A DNA stretch of 64,000 bases from Micrasema longulum (GCA_022494885.1 JAGVSM010000220.1:1-64000), one strand, 5' to 3'. Shown: positions 44,601-54,451, numbered from the stretch's first letter. The notes: a model not told the origin generated them from the letters alone. A program made the numbers and translations.

Positions 44601-47600
44601 TCGGGATGTTCTTTGGGTCTTCCAGCGATGTTTGTTTTTCCTCCTCCACAGTGGCAAAACGCTTTCCTCTCATGACCCTTTTGAGTCTGGGGAGTAAAAA
44701 AAAATCACAGGGGGCTAGATCGGGTGAGTAGGGGGATGAACAATTGGTGTCATGCCGTTTTTGGTCAAAAACAGCTTTGCAAATCAGAGCAGATCTTTGG
44801 CGCACAGGTGACTGGTTCTTTCACGCCGCTCTCGTAAAGTTGTTTTTGACCAAAAATGGCATGACACCAATTGTTCACCACCCTACTCACCGGATTTAGC
44901 CCCCTGTGATTTCTTTTTACTCCCCAGACTCAAAAGGGTCATGAGAGGAAAGCGTTTTGCCACTGTGGAGTAGGAAAAACAAAAATCGCTGGAAGACCAA
45001 AAGAACATCCCAATAAGTGATTTAAAAAATGTTTCGAACAATGGAAGGATCGTTTGCAGAAGTGCCTTGTGGTCAATGGAGAATACTTTGAAGGTGATCA
45101 AAATTTGGTGTAAAAATATTAAAAAATAAAAAAGTTATGGCGAAATTTCCGTTTTTTTATCTCCCTTCGTATATATATAAAAAAAAAATGCTTTGAAAAA
45201 AAAATAGTGTTAAGAAGAATGAAAACAAAAACTTAAGTAAACTAGATAAAATGGTGTAAAACATTTTTTGAAAGTTGAATAAAATACAATTTAATTAGAG
45301 AAAAAACATATACTTGAATATATTTGAAACTTTGTGGGTCCTCATAAATGCAACCAAAATAAAAAAAAACTAAAATTAAAATTTATGTATACAAATCTAA
45401 AATATGTTTATTAAATAAGAATTTCTTTCTTCTTTCTGAAAGGAAACGGTTAAAATTAAAATAATAAAAATGGATTTAACAAGTAATATATACCAGTGTA
45501 GAAAATAACCGCAATTCACTTCATTTTTTTAAATAATTTTATACGTACGTAAAGTTCTTGTCTTGGCATGTTTTGAAGAGACATTGTCACTAAGGTGAAA
45601 ATTTGAATGACAATCCGGTCTACCCATGTTTCTAAACCTCTTGTTATTTTTACCTCGTTAGTACTAATACCCTAGTTCCATGGTGTTGCCAGTGTTCTGA
45701 CCGATGTGCTTCTCCCCGAATGTTCTGTCAATGTGTACATGTGTAAATATGATGTGATATGATGTTGTATGTTCCCACATGCCTCGTGCCATGCTATGTT
45801 CGCGCCTGTTATGTTTCTCTATGTGTTGTTACAACACAGTTCTGTCAGCACGCTCCTGGACACCACGTGAGTACTTTTATTACACTTTTATTTCATCACA
45901 TTGCTTTATAACCTCGTTCATTACTTGCTTCTATTTTTATTTACTCGTTGCTTTTCATATCAGGCTAAAGTGGGGTTAGTTGAACATCGTTTGAAATTGA
46001 TTTATACCAAACGTATCTTAGATAATTTTTGGACCTCAGAAGCAGGCGGATGCAAATCCAAACGTCAAATGTTTAACAAAAGCCTAAAGAATCTACTTCT
46101 CTGAGTGATTTCTAATAATTTATAGCATTAATTTGTATTTTCGATACGAATCTTTCATTATCAGACTTACATTTCTTCAAAATCAATGGACATTATCACA
46201 ATCTGGATAAGAAAATCGAAATGTCATTTCATCAAATTCTGGATTTGTATCCGTCTGCCTATGATTTGTTGGCTAAATTTACCTTACAACTTAAAACCAC
46301 AAAATTTAATTTTAGGCAACCTCACAATTTGTTTGTGGGTTAAAGAGATGCATCTTGTACGATCGGTTGAATTTTATAACAAATTCAAGCATCATTTTTA
46401 ACATCTAAATCGACAACCACCGCTCATAGAATTTGGTGGTATTTTTAAGGCAAAAACAGGGCCATATTTATTTTTCCCTAATAAATATTTTTACATGCTC
46501 TTTGAGGCACTGAATATTGACAAATAATAAAACGATGGCAGTCACATTTTCTAATTTTGTACTCAACTCGGCAATTTTCCATGCAAATAAAATAATTATG
46601 AAAACACACGTTTCAATTGACCTCACTGTGTCCGCCTTTTGTATTATTATTTCATTTATTTTTTTCGTGACTTCACATTGCTTTTTTTTATTACTTTCCC
46701 ATTTTTACACACATATAACTTTTTATGAACTAGACAGTTATGTATGACCATCACACTACTTTAGTCTATTTTTCGAGTACACTTATGTCTTCAGAACACT
46801 CATATTTTTATTTTTTGACTACACATAAAAAAAAATGTTTATTGATAGCATTTGGATAGCATTATCCTTTCTTTGAAATTTCAAATCTTTTATGTTTGGA
46901 ATAATAAACCCACCTATTTACATTCTTTCCGCTTTGTATAATACATTTTTTTTAAATCGAATAATTGCTCATTTTCGTCATGCTATTTACTGTTTCATAT
47001 TTTCGCTGCATAGATCTATAAAACTTTGAAAACTACGTTTAATGACATGTCGGCCTCGTGGTGTAATGGTCAGCGCGTTTGCTAACCATGCGAGAGGTCT
47101 CAAGTTCGATTCCCGACATGGTTGATATAAAAAAAATATTCAAAAGGGTGTTTTCACACCAGAATTTTTCGTAGTCCCTGGACTGGTATCTGAAGCGTAA
47201 GACTGATCATCTTACATACAACAAAAATTATCAAGATACGCTACGATTGGTGTAACAATGAAGTACCCTATGCACCACCAGGTGTGGAAAGGGAATGATG
47301 ATGATGATGAATGATATAGAACCAATCAGTTTTATTCCATGATGTGCAAAACCATTTATACTTCAGTATTTTTTTTGTTTTAAATATATATTATAAATAT
47401 TTCATCATTTTAAGAATAGATAATTAATTAAAATATTTAATTCCATAATTCACATATATGCTGTTTACTATAGTTTTAACAATATCGATATTTGCTTTGA
47501 AAATTGATTTAATCATTTTATTGAATTTTTACGTCATTGGAACGTATATCATAAATGCAAGTTTAATAATATTGCATTGGTACCATAAATAATATATATT

Positions 47601-50161
47601 TTACGAGTACTTAATATATGACATGTGGTATTTTTACTAGTATTCACCTATTGACCATCAGAACGTTAGAAATCAATGTAAATTAAAATTGTACAAATTT
47701 GATAACGGGTATTTAGCACTTCATTTTTAAATTACATTCATATTGAATTTAGTATATAAATATATATTATCGTTGCTTTTCATTTCATGCTTTGCTTTTT
47801 AAATGGTCTGCTTCTATCCCAAGATAAATGTGTTTCCGGAAATATATAAAAAACAACACTAAAACTAAACACAATAATTTATGATATTTTTGTATGCTTA
47901 AATTAAAACGATGTTAAAATTATGACTGCTCATATCATTTCTACACTTTAATTTCTTAACCAATATTTAATTACCTATTTACCATTTCTGGTAATTTCGT
48001 CTGTATTTTTCTATGTACTAATATGTTTCATCTGTATTTTTCTATGTACTAATATGTTACTTGATAATGTTTCATTGCTTCACCCCAAAGGAAACCAAAG
48101 AAGCATGCAAGGTGAGTTTATTATTATAATACTTTTTTTTTTCTTTGAATGTAAATTCGGTGATATGCGCACATAAATAAATATGTGTTTACTATTATTT
48201 TAATAATTTTATCAGTTGTTTATTTAAAAAACAAGATAAATAACATTAAAACTTTTCATTTCAATTATTAAAATGTGTTAAGTGAACTAGCCAAATAGAG
48301 ATTACTTTCTACGCCGATATTATTTTGAACTAGGCGTTTTTAGAATAAATATTTTAAATTTTTTCATGGTACCAAGGATATTTATACAGTAATAGTGAAG
48401 TGTTTCTTTTTATCGATATCCAAAATAAAAACAAAGAGGTTAGTTTTCTAACCATAAACATTTTATCTTTTGTTTAATCGATTAAATGTATACGAATTTT
48501 AACTCTTAGATTTACAATCGAATCGGGCTGTGGTCCCGTGGCTAGTGTCTTGGACTCGCGGATCAAAGGTCCGTGGTTCAAATCATACTCTACCCCAACA
48601 TGATTCCCATTTTCACACAGTGGGTTATTTACAACTCGTTAAAAATGGCCCTCGGAATTAAATATTTGGGTAAATTATAAAAACGAAAATATTTCTTTTA
48701 TTAAAAAAAAAAAATATGTCTTTTTTCTTAAAGTTATATTTTCAGCATTATTTCCATTACAAAATTTGAACTCCAAACATTATAAATGATTTTCAAAATA
48801 TTCATCAGGTTTAAAATGAATTCGTTGATCAATATTATATCAAAACATTTATTCATCGGATACCTTTTTTTCTACAAATAAAACTAATTTATCTAATGAT
48901 TTTATTTAAATTTTGACAAAAATTGTTTACAAATAATAAGTAGGAATCATCTTTTAGAGATTTGCAGTTTACCAAATATTTTGGTATTTCACGAAATTTT
49001 GTGGAAAAATGTTTCACGTTAAAAATAATGTTTTTTTCCAATGTCTCAATTAAGCTCTTATCAAACTAAGATAAATCAAATGGGTAAACGCGACTAGAGA
49101 AATACTTTGGCAACTTGCCTATCTTAAAGTTGTCCCGCGAGTCAACGCTAACGAGAATGCATACAGATATTTTTACATTAAAAAATAAATCTATACACCA
49201 CAAGAATCACAGGTGTTTGTTGTTAAGTTTGTTAAAAAAATATATATTACGCATATTACTTTGGATGTCTCACGTCACTGAATTTAGACTCACATCCATG
49301 ATCTCTGAATAAACAGTATAATATAATCCAAAGTAATTACTTTTTCACATGATCTTATTTTGCATGTAGAACATAATACGATTCAGTTAATCAATGTTTT
49401 TATTGTTAACTTAACTTAAAAAAGGGGGTTAAATGTTGGAAATACAAAATCGGAAAATACATATGAAATATTTTGAAAGTAACTTTTTTGGGTAATCCCT
49501 TCCAAGTTGGATTCGTTACGACGTTTCAAATTCCGAAATACACAAGCACCCAAATAAAATAAACAAAGACGACGGGCTTATATTAAACTCAACATGGTTC
49601 CCGTCACTACGCCCTACAAAACTGACACGGGATGTGCCTACTACCGACTGCGACACGGTACACATTACAAGTACATAAAAAATATTTTTTCAACAAAACA
49701 CACAGTTTGCCCTGAAGATGGCTCCTGCAACGGTAGCCTAAACGTTGTAATGAATCCAACTCACACGGACCGTGAAAATGTATGCACATATTTAATAAGT
49801 GTGTATATATAAAAACATGTGCATATATCAATTAAGCAAGGTAATTTATGTTTTTTAAAGGAAGTTATTTGGGGAGTATTGTGCTGTATTTTGTTGCATA
49901 CAAAATGAAATTATCAGCGAAGAATTTAAGCATGCACGATTACTTTAGGTGGTTCATATGACACCGCGTTTCAATTGACCCCACTCTACCCTATTAAAAA
50001 AATAAAATAAAATAAAACTCTTTTCTCACTGTCAGTTACTATTATTCTTATTTGATGTTTGATAACTGACAGAGAATTAAGGACCACCAGCCACTGTTCC
50101 GTTTAAAAAAATAAATTAATTAAAAACGTGTTTAATTTTGCAGTCCTTCGAGAAAGTTCTC
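41491..50161 (+). CDS. unc80: unc80 homologue, 5' part, broken at exon 3
   Basis: UNC80 is a very large (about 3,200-residue) cytoplasmic scaffold of the NALCN/narrow abdomen sodium-leak channel complex with UNC79. It stabilises the channel in neurons. Only 58 residues are visible: 45 from 41491-41625, ETKEACK from 48091-48111 and SFEKVL from 50144-50161. All junctions are phase 0. After SFEKVL the frame hits TAG inside SINE A sequence. No continuation (expected to run on as V-Q-N) was found before 64000. Either the gene is interrupted here, or the assembly joins two SINE loci and the remaining exons lie elsewhere, or they lie beyond the window and this exon is a relic. The identity of the first exon is firm; the fate of the locus is open. 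Confidence 0.75.
41655..41935 (+). repeat. SINE family D with a MITE inside
   Basis: Head 'atccgtagtataatggttaa' with B-box 'ggttcgattcccgat', then 'atttttctcaggcctgg'. After the inserted MITE (41769-41885) the body resumes 'cctggtttgtaattagg' and ends near an A/T tail. It sits 30 bp inside the first unc80 intron. Confidence 0.6.
41769..41885. mobile_element. 117-bp MITE with 16-bp inverted ends
   Basis: The left end GCTGGTATTCTGAACG and the inverted right end GGTGGTATTCTGAACG match at 15 of 16 positions. It is flanked on both sides by CCTGG (41764-41768 and 41886-41890), a 5-bp target duplication. The empty site is shown by the related SINE at 4720-4900 ('aagcctggg'). The interior is CG-containing ('gctcgcgaagcgatcg', 'tacgtaaatacgcg') with no coding capacity. 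I cannot assign a superfamily. Confidence 0.75.
41948..42345 (+). repeat. SINE family A, full length with FB1 insertion
   Basis: The head 'gccgcctcgtggtgaaaagg' with B-box 'gagttcgattcccaac' runs to 'actagaatatttcat' at 42076. The body resumes at 42194 with the same 'aatatttcat', continues 'agtccctggacttgc', 'gcgtaagactgata' and 'gattggtgtaccaatgcagt', and ends in a (gat)n-type tail at about 42340. Confidence 0.7.
42077..42193 (+). mobile_element. FB1-derived insert with 10-bp duplication
   Basis: It carries the FB1 core ('gaagtctaggcatttac', 'gacctgtcattggctggt', 'aagtggccact', 'cacacactg') and is bounded by AATATTTCAT on both sides (42067-42076 and 42194-42203). This defines the ends of a 117-bp FB1 derivative. 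Confidence 0.6.
42346..42864. other. Unassigned sequence in unc80 intron
   Basis: No shared repeat or coding segment was recognised. Confidence 0.4.
42865..43020. repeat. FB1 copy with fold-back
   Basis: Starts 'caacaatgttttgagcata', then 'gtagacaggctggattt'. 'tgagatctaaatat' (about 42938) is the inverse of 'atttagatctca' (about 43007), and the two enclose the 'tgcctatacttccata' block. Confidence 0.5.
43021..44428. other. unc80 intron sequence with a CG-rich patch
   Basis: Mostly AT-rich without features. At about 43615-43695 a CG-rich patch ('acgcgtgacgtcgcgacgc' and a (ggc)n trinucleotide run at 43676) follows an acceptor-like 'gcaattttcag'. No convincing exon could be closed with a donor, so I leave it as a simple-repeat island. 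Confidence 0.4.
44429..45169. mobile_element. Palindromic mariner derivative (two 3' halves, tail to tail)
   Basis: Two copies of the C-terminal half of a mariner transposase lie in inverted orientation: minus strand 44429-44777 and plus strand about 44832-45169, with about 55 bp between them. Each encodes YSPDLAPCDFF with LPRLKRVMRGKRFA, which includes the third catalytic aspartate. The ends are similar inverted termini (CGAGGGGGGA / TCTCCCTTCG) flanked by TA on both sides, the mariner target. Neither half has the first two catalytic residues, so it cannot encode an active enzyme. Confidence 0.75.
44491..44805 (-). pseudogene. Mariner transposase, C-terminal fragment
   Basis: 104 codons open: HDTNCSSPYSPDLAPCDFF and KKCFEQWKGRLQKC are diagnostic of mariner transposases of the DD34D type. 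The N-terminal helix-turn-helix region and the first two aspartates are missing. The opposite-strand frames here are shadows. Confidence 0.75.
45170..45680. other. AT-rich sequence, nothing recognised
   Basis: No features were identified. Confidence 0.4.
45681..46480 (+). other. Unclassified low-copy block with two short frames
   Basis: Base composition is more balanced than the flanks. One frame (about 45957-46104) reads QAKVGLVEHRLKLIYTKRIL and DNFWTSEAGGCKSKR. Another (about 46163-46350) reads INGHYHNLDKKIEM and ILDLYPSAYDLLAKFTL. Both look protein-like but I recognise neither. They could be remnants of one mobile-element protein. No LTR, inverted end or splice site is certain. Confidence 0.25.
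46481..47048. other. AT-rich unc80 intron sequence
   Basis: No features were identified. The frame at 46517-46747 is hydrophobic and low in complexity. Confidence 0.4.
47049..47315 (+). repeat. SINE family A, full-length reference copy
   Basis: tRNA-like head 'ggcctcgtggtgtaatggtc' with B-box 'aagttcgattcccgac', body 'agtccctggactggtatctg', 'gcgtaagactgatcatctta', 'caagatacgctacgattggt' and 'caccaccaggtgtgg', and a (gat)n tail at 47299-47312. It is about 265 bp long. This is the best template for reading the other copies. Confidence 0.75.
48000..48058 (+). promoter_or_regulatory. Duplicated branch-point-like module
   Basis: A 28-bp unit is repeated with a 31-bp period (48000-48027 and 48031-48058). 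Each unit contains TACTAAT, close to the optimal branch-point sequence TACTAAC. The second lies 38 nt from the acceptor AG (48089-48090) of the unc80 microexon, an ideal distance. Confidence 0.5.
48091..48111 (+). CDS. unc80: unc80 21-nt microexon
   Basis: Between acceptor ttcaccccaaag and donor GTGAGT, 21 nt code ETKEACK, phase 0 on both sides. Placed between TCM and SFEKVL, it restores the order I remember for insect UNC80 (…SKEACKSFEKVL…). Too short for frame-based gene finders. Confidence 0.7.
48112..48519. other. unc80 intron sequence
   Basis: AT-rich, with no features. Confidence 0.4.
48520..48712 (+). repeat. SINE family B, complete copy
   Basis: Head 'gctgtggtcccgtggctagt' with B-box-like 'ggttcaaatcatac', body 'cagtgggttatttacaactc', 'aaaaatggccctcgg' and 'atatttgggtaaattata', and a poly-A tail at about 48700. 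Confidence 0.7.
48713..49560. other. unc80 intron sequence
   Basis: AT-rich, with no recognised repeat or exon. Confidence 0.4.
49561..49810 (+). mobile_element. Possible Penelope-like terminal fragment
   Basis: Contains 'ccctgaagatggctcctgca' then 'acggtagcctaaacgttgta'. This can fold as a stem (ggct/agcc) between CTGAAGA and AAAC, reminiscent of hammerhead-type motifs at Penelope-like element ends. The surrounding frames show no reverse transcriptase. Confidence 0.3.
50144..50161 (+). CDS. unc80: unc80 exon 3, truncated by a SINE
   Basis: Acceptor gtttaattttgcag, then TCC TTC GAG AAA GTT CTC = SFEKVL, the expected continuation after EACK. The next bases, TAGGGCACTGCATTAG, are the 3' end of SINE A on the minus strand. 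No donor is present at the junction. A real exon of this gene would continue for many codons. Confidence 0.65.
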
Positions 50162-50290
50162 TAGGGCACTGCATTAGTACACCAATCGCAGCGTATCTTG
50201 ATCATTTTTGTTACATGAAGGTAAGGTGATCAGTCTTACGCTTCAGGTGCCAGTCTAGAGACTATGAAATATTCTAGTGTAAAAGTTTTA
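50162..50290 (-). repeat. SINE family A body, minus strand, 3' end cut off
   Basis: On the minus strand: 'ctagtctctagactggcacc'-like body, 'gcgtaagactgatcacctta', 'gatcaagatacgctgcgatt' and 'aatgcagtgcccta', where it stops short of the usual tail. The head of the same copy continues at 50971-51075, on the far side of an inserted LINE. Confidence 0.65.
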
Positions 50291-50970
50291 AATACTGTAT
50301 TTGTTGCACAAAAATCCATAATTAAAATAATACTCAAGAGTCCCGATACAGACATCTACTGAAGAAATATTCCACAAATCACAACTTAAGACACCAAATC
50401 AATTATACGCTAAAACAATACTCATAGATTCAAAAATTACTCTCACTCAAATGAAAGACATAACCCATACAATACATCACATACAAATAATATAATCACT
50501 AGATGCTCAACATAAAGACAACTTAAACAAATACAAACTAATACCACTTTCGGACAAAGGGATTTTGAGTATTATTCAATTAAAATCTATAACCTTCTTC
50601 CACTATCTATTAAAACAATTAGTAACGAGAAAATGTTCAAAAAGGCTATAAAAAAAACTATATTGATACAACTACTCTACAAGTGTATAGCTTATATTAG
50701 GTTTTTGTTCTTTCGTTGTGCGTTTTGTAATATAAATATAGATGTACATAAATTAATTATAAACATAAATATGTAGTGTTTAAAACTGTCTGAACATTTT
50801 GTCAATTATTTATGTTTATTAAGTCTTCTTTGTTTTTTCTTAAATGTAAACATATTTTTAAAAAAGTACATTGTTAAGTGTCCTCGGCACGTGTAACCCC
50901 AGTGAGGTCACATTATTTTTATTATTAATTATAGTTTCTAAAAGAAAAAAATATATAAATAAATAAATAA
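50291..50970 (+). mobile_element. LINE family C, 5'-truncated, inserted in a SINE
   Basis: Encodes KEIFHKSQLKTPNQLYAKTI, then LIDSKITL (compare LNVRQLYAKALL at 15660). The 3' UTR has 'ctgtctgaacattttgtcaa' and 'gtgtcctcggcacgtgtaac', and the tail is (aaat)n at about 50955. The flanks rejoin into one SINE A copy. Confidence 0.6.
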
Positions 50971-51075
50971 AAACACCCTTTTAAATAGTATTTCATATCA
51001 ACCATCTCGGGAATCGAACCCGAGACCTCTCGCGTGGTAGGCTAATGCGCTGGCCATTACACCACGAGGCCGATT
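50971..51075 (-). repeat. SINE family A head, minus strand
   Basis: The minus strand reads 'cggcctcgtggtgtaatggc', 'gcgagaggtctcgggttcga' and 'ttcccgagatggttgata', the best-kept tRNA-like head in the window. It is the 5' half of the copy whose 3' half is at 50162-50290. Confidence 0.7.
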
Positions 51076-53139
51076 TTTTATTAACGTTATTATTATACAA
51101 CAACTTAGTATAACTTAGAAACGACCACTGAACCCTAAGCTGCAGTGAGATATGAATGTGTATGCGTGATGCAATTCGATGGCCAAAACAGACAGAGGCG
51201 ACCTCAGACCTCTGAGGCCAGATAAACTTAAAAAGACGGTCGCTTCACAGACTTAAAATAAATATTACCTTGAACTCCTAACTCTCCCGCTTTTCTGACC
51301 TTTCAACGCGAAGTACACCACTAATTGAAACAAAAATAGAAGCGCTGGAAAGGCGGCGAGGCGGAAAACTTGCGATGCCGTTTATGGAAACCTCGAATTA
51401 CTATTGTAATCAGAAGTCGGATCGAGTCTTGTCGTGGTCCAGCGCGTCTCCCACGGGTATCTGCCTGCCCCGGGACCAGTTTGTTAAATTAATGCAAGTT
51501 AGACTGAGGAAAGAAGTGCCATTCGCTCCACAATCATGCACTCGACTTACATTCGCGCTGTTTTCACATATTTTCGCACTGGTTTGCTCGGAGGAATTTC
51601 TCTTTTGCCCTTTTTGATGAACATATTAAGTCATCCAAAACGTAAGCCATTTTCAGGAGGAATGCACAAGTCTGGATTTTGTCCAAGGAAAGAGACCATT
51701 GCAGGAGACTGCTGCGAAATATTGCATAGATTTATATATACTATTAAGCGTGTTGTCCAGATGCCGTTTGAAATATATGTATGTTTATTGAATAAAATTT
51801 CATTTTCATTTTTTGCTATTATTTAATGATGTACGTGCTTACACTTTTCGTTATGTTGTATCCCAACTCAACACAGGTCCCTTGGCCTCATAGGTTTTGG
51901 GATACGTTATTATTATTATTATGTGAAACATTTAACAAAAAAAATAATAGTCTTGATATATTTAACACTCCATACAATATGTACAGAAGAGAATTAATAG
52001 GCTTGATTCATGCTCTTCATTCATTATTTCCATCACATACTAATATAATGCTGCTTTTAATTTTATGTAAAAATAAATTCTTCTTTCACGTAGCAACCGA
52101 TTACCGTTATTTTTTCGTCAAAAATGAGATAGAATAAAGGATCGTCGTAGGTTTCGTAAAGAAGCATGAACTAAATTCATCAGAAATATATCAGAAAAAC
52201 AAAGGGTGAAAAGTCATGGCAAGAAAACGACATTAGAATACACTTCTAAACTTTGTGGACGCGACTGGTTGCACAAACATATTTTTCATACAGAAAACTT
52301 ATAAATCCCACTTCGCAAAAAAATTAACACTATACTATAGAGAGAAGATAGGGGATGGGAAGGAAAAAAGAATAATCATTAAATCAAATGCAATTTTCCA
52401 CTCTTACTTTCCTTCAATCATCCTTTACCACTCCTTGTCAATTTCCTTCTTTTCCTTTCCGCTATCTCTTTGTTTTGTCCATATTTATTTTATTTTAATA
52501 TATAGTATATTTATTATTTATATAGTTTAAACTTCAAGCCGTCGTCGCTTTATTACAGTATTATTTGGTGAATACATATAATTGGATGGCAGGCTCTACT
52601 ATCGCATCATTTTATAAGTTAAAAAAAAAAAAATTAACCTGTACATCTGTTTGTATTCGAAATAAATAAAATAAAATAAAATAAAAATTATTGTATTTTT
52701 TTGTAATATGTATGTATTTGTATGAATAAATAATAAAAATAAACATACATATATGTACAGAACACTGGATGCGTGCAAATTTAAACAGACTAACCGCATT
52801 TCAAACAAAGACTTGTTTGGTCAGATAAAGTGAAGGCTATATGTACAGTTTTTCAGTCTTTCGCGACAAACAACTAAGCTAAATTTAACCACCAGTAACG
52901 AAGTCTTTGATTAAGTGTGCTTATGATCTGACGTATTTTTAGCGAATCTTAATGGTCATTCCAATAAATTCTTTATAAAAACAGGAACTTTCAATAATAT
53001 AAATAACTTACAATTACTCGTTTCTCGTAACAAGCCTTTGTAAACACGGATACGCAAGTGTAAATTCGATGTTAAATTAATTAAAATTACTAGCATTTAA
53101 GCAAATAATACTTGACAATACGATGATATTTGTGTATAA
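51076..53139. other. Sequence without assigned genes
   Basis: A CG-containing stretch at 51235-51700 holds overlapping frames (51375-51617 and 51536-51826), of which I recognise no part. They include no splice-supported exon of unc80. The remainder is AT-rich, with a cluster of A/T simple repeats at 52620-52740. Confidence 0.35.
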
Positions 53140-53360
53140 TATTATTAATTCTAAAAAAACACACAATTTTGAAAAAAATAAATATCAAAGCCAACATGAA
53201 CACGATCACAATACCAGAAAAATAGCAAAATCAAACTCCCATTTAGGCGAAGTCGCAAATTCCGTTTTATTTAAGGCAGTAAAAAAATATTGGGATTTGG
53301 GAAAATACATTTATGAAGAAAAAAAAACAAAATTCAAACTAAGGTGTAAGAAATAAGTGT
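53140..53360 (+). mobile_element. LINE C-terminal scrap
   Basis: The frame EHDHNTRKIAKSN with FKAVKKYW resembles the HNTR…YN.LP end of LINE family D (QHGHNTRIS at 60690), strongly diverged. Confidence 0.4.
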
Positions 53361-53403
53361 AAAATAACTTATTAATTAAATACATGTAACAATATTTGAC
53401 AAC

Positions 53404-54105
53404 AGGGTAAAAGCTCAACCAACTTTCGGGTGTCTACAGGAGTGCCTCAAGGGTCAGTACTCGGACCACTTCTCTATCTCCTTTACACTAAAGATATAGA
53501 GAACATTATCAAAGAATGTGGATTGTGGTCGCACTGCTATGCAGATGATACGCAGATTTATTTTTATTGCAAACCAGGCGAGAGAAGTGTGCTTGTCAAT
53601 TTAATTGATGGAACTACACTGGCTACGTTTTCCACAGAGGGTCGAATAAAAACTCTGTTGGCTTATGTATAAGTCACTGCACAACTCGGCTCCGGAATAT
53701 CTAAGGGAACTATGCATTCCAGATGAACTAGCTGACAGGCGTCTCACGCTTAGATCAGCTACGTCTACGGCGAGAGGAAAAGTTATTATACCTCTACGCA
53801 AACAGCGCACTAAATTTAGTGAACGCGCATTTGCGGTCGCAGGCCCTATGGCATGGAATGCTCTCCCAGCAGAGGTGCGAGGCTGTGAAAGTGAAGTGAT
53901 GTTTCGGAAAAAACTTAAAACCCACTTGTTCTCTAAATCATTTGAATAAATCCGTAGCACGTGACAACAAAATAAATTATTTTAATTAAATTACAAATTT
54001 AAAAGCTTCAATTAAATTAACTTAACAATAGAATCACCATGTAAAGCGCCCTTGAGGTATTTTATTACGAAAATGGCGCTATATAAGTTATCCATAATAA
54101 ATATT
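53404..54105 (+). mobile_element. L2/CR1-like LINE with internal deletion
   Basis: Encodes STGVPQGSVLGPLLYLL and WSHCYADDTQIYFYCKPGER (catalytic YADD). It then jumps at 53610 directly to TLATF and the terminal domain YKSLHNSAPEYLRELC and AVAGPMAWNALPAEVR, ending KTHLFSKSFE and stop. About 440 bp present in the 9691-11454 copy are missing. The 3' end 'aagttatccataataaa' matches the other copy. Confidence 0.7.
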
Positions 54106-54265
54106 TGAGTATGTCCAAATGCTTGCAGACTGACTGGGTTTCCTCCCTAGGGAGTTATTCATATTTAAATTGATTTCAACAGAGAAGGGAATATGGAAGT
54201 CTAGGCATTTACATATTCAAAAGTGTTTTTCCTCTCCGTTGAAATAAATTTAAATATAAATACAT
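54106..54265. repeat. FB1 copy with fold-back
   Basis: Begins 'taaatatttgagtatgtcca', 'gcagactgactgggtt'. 'ttcaacagagaagg' and the inverted 'cctctccgttgaa' enclose 'gtctaggcatttacata'. It directly abuts the LINE 3' end. Confidence 0.5.
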
Positions 54266-54451
54266 GTACATTGTTATTATTACTTCAAGATTCATAATAC
54301 ATATACATAGAATTAAGAATAGTCCAGAAACCGCATACGCACACCAAACAGAAGGCGACTAAGCTACTCATAAATGAGCAGGTTTACGTTTTGACCCATT
54401 AGTTTCTTTGTAGACGTCGCTCAGTACGCAACTCCTGATTTAAATTCAACT

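Noticed and set aside
45681..45900. LTR of a retrotransposon
   Set aside because: Composition suggested one, but no second copy, primer-binding site or gag/pol frame was found.
50995..51075. Possible tRNA gene on the minus strand
   Set aside because: Same head as several dispersed SINE A copies.
51375..51826. Downstream unc80 exons
   Set aside because: Neither frame resembles the UNC80 sequence expected after SFEKVL, and there are no matching phase-0 splice sites.
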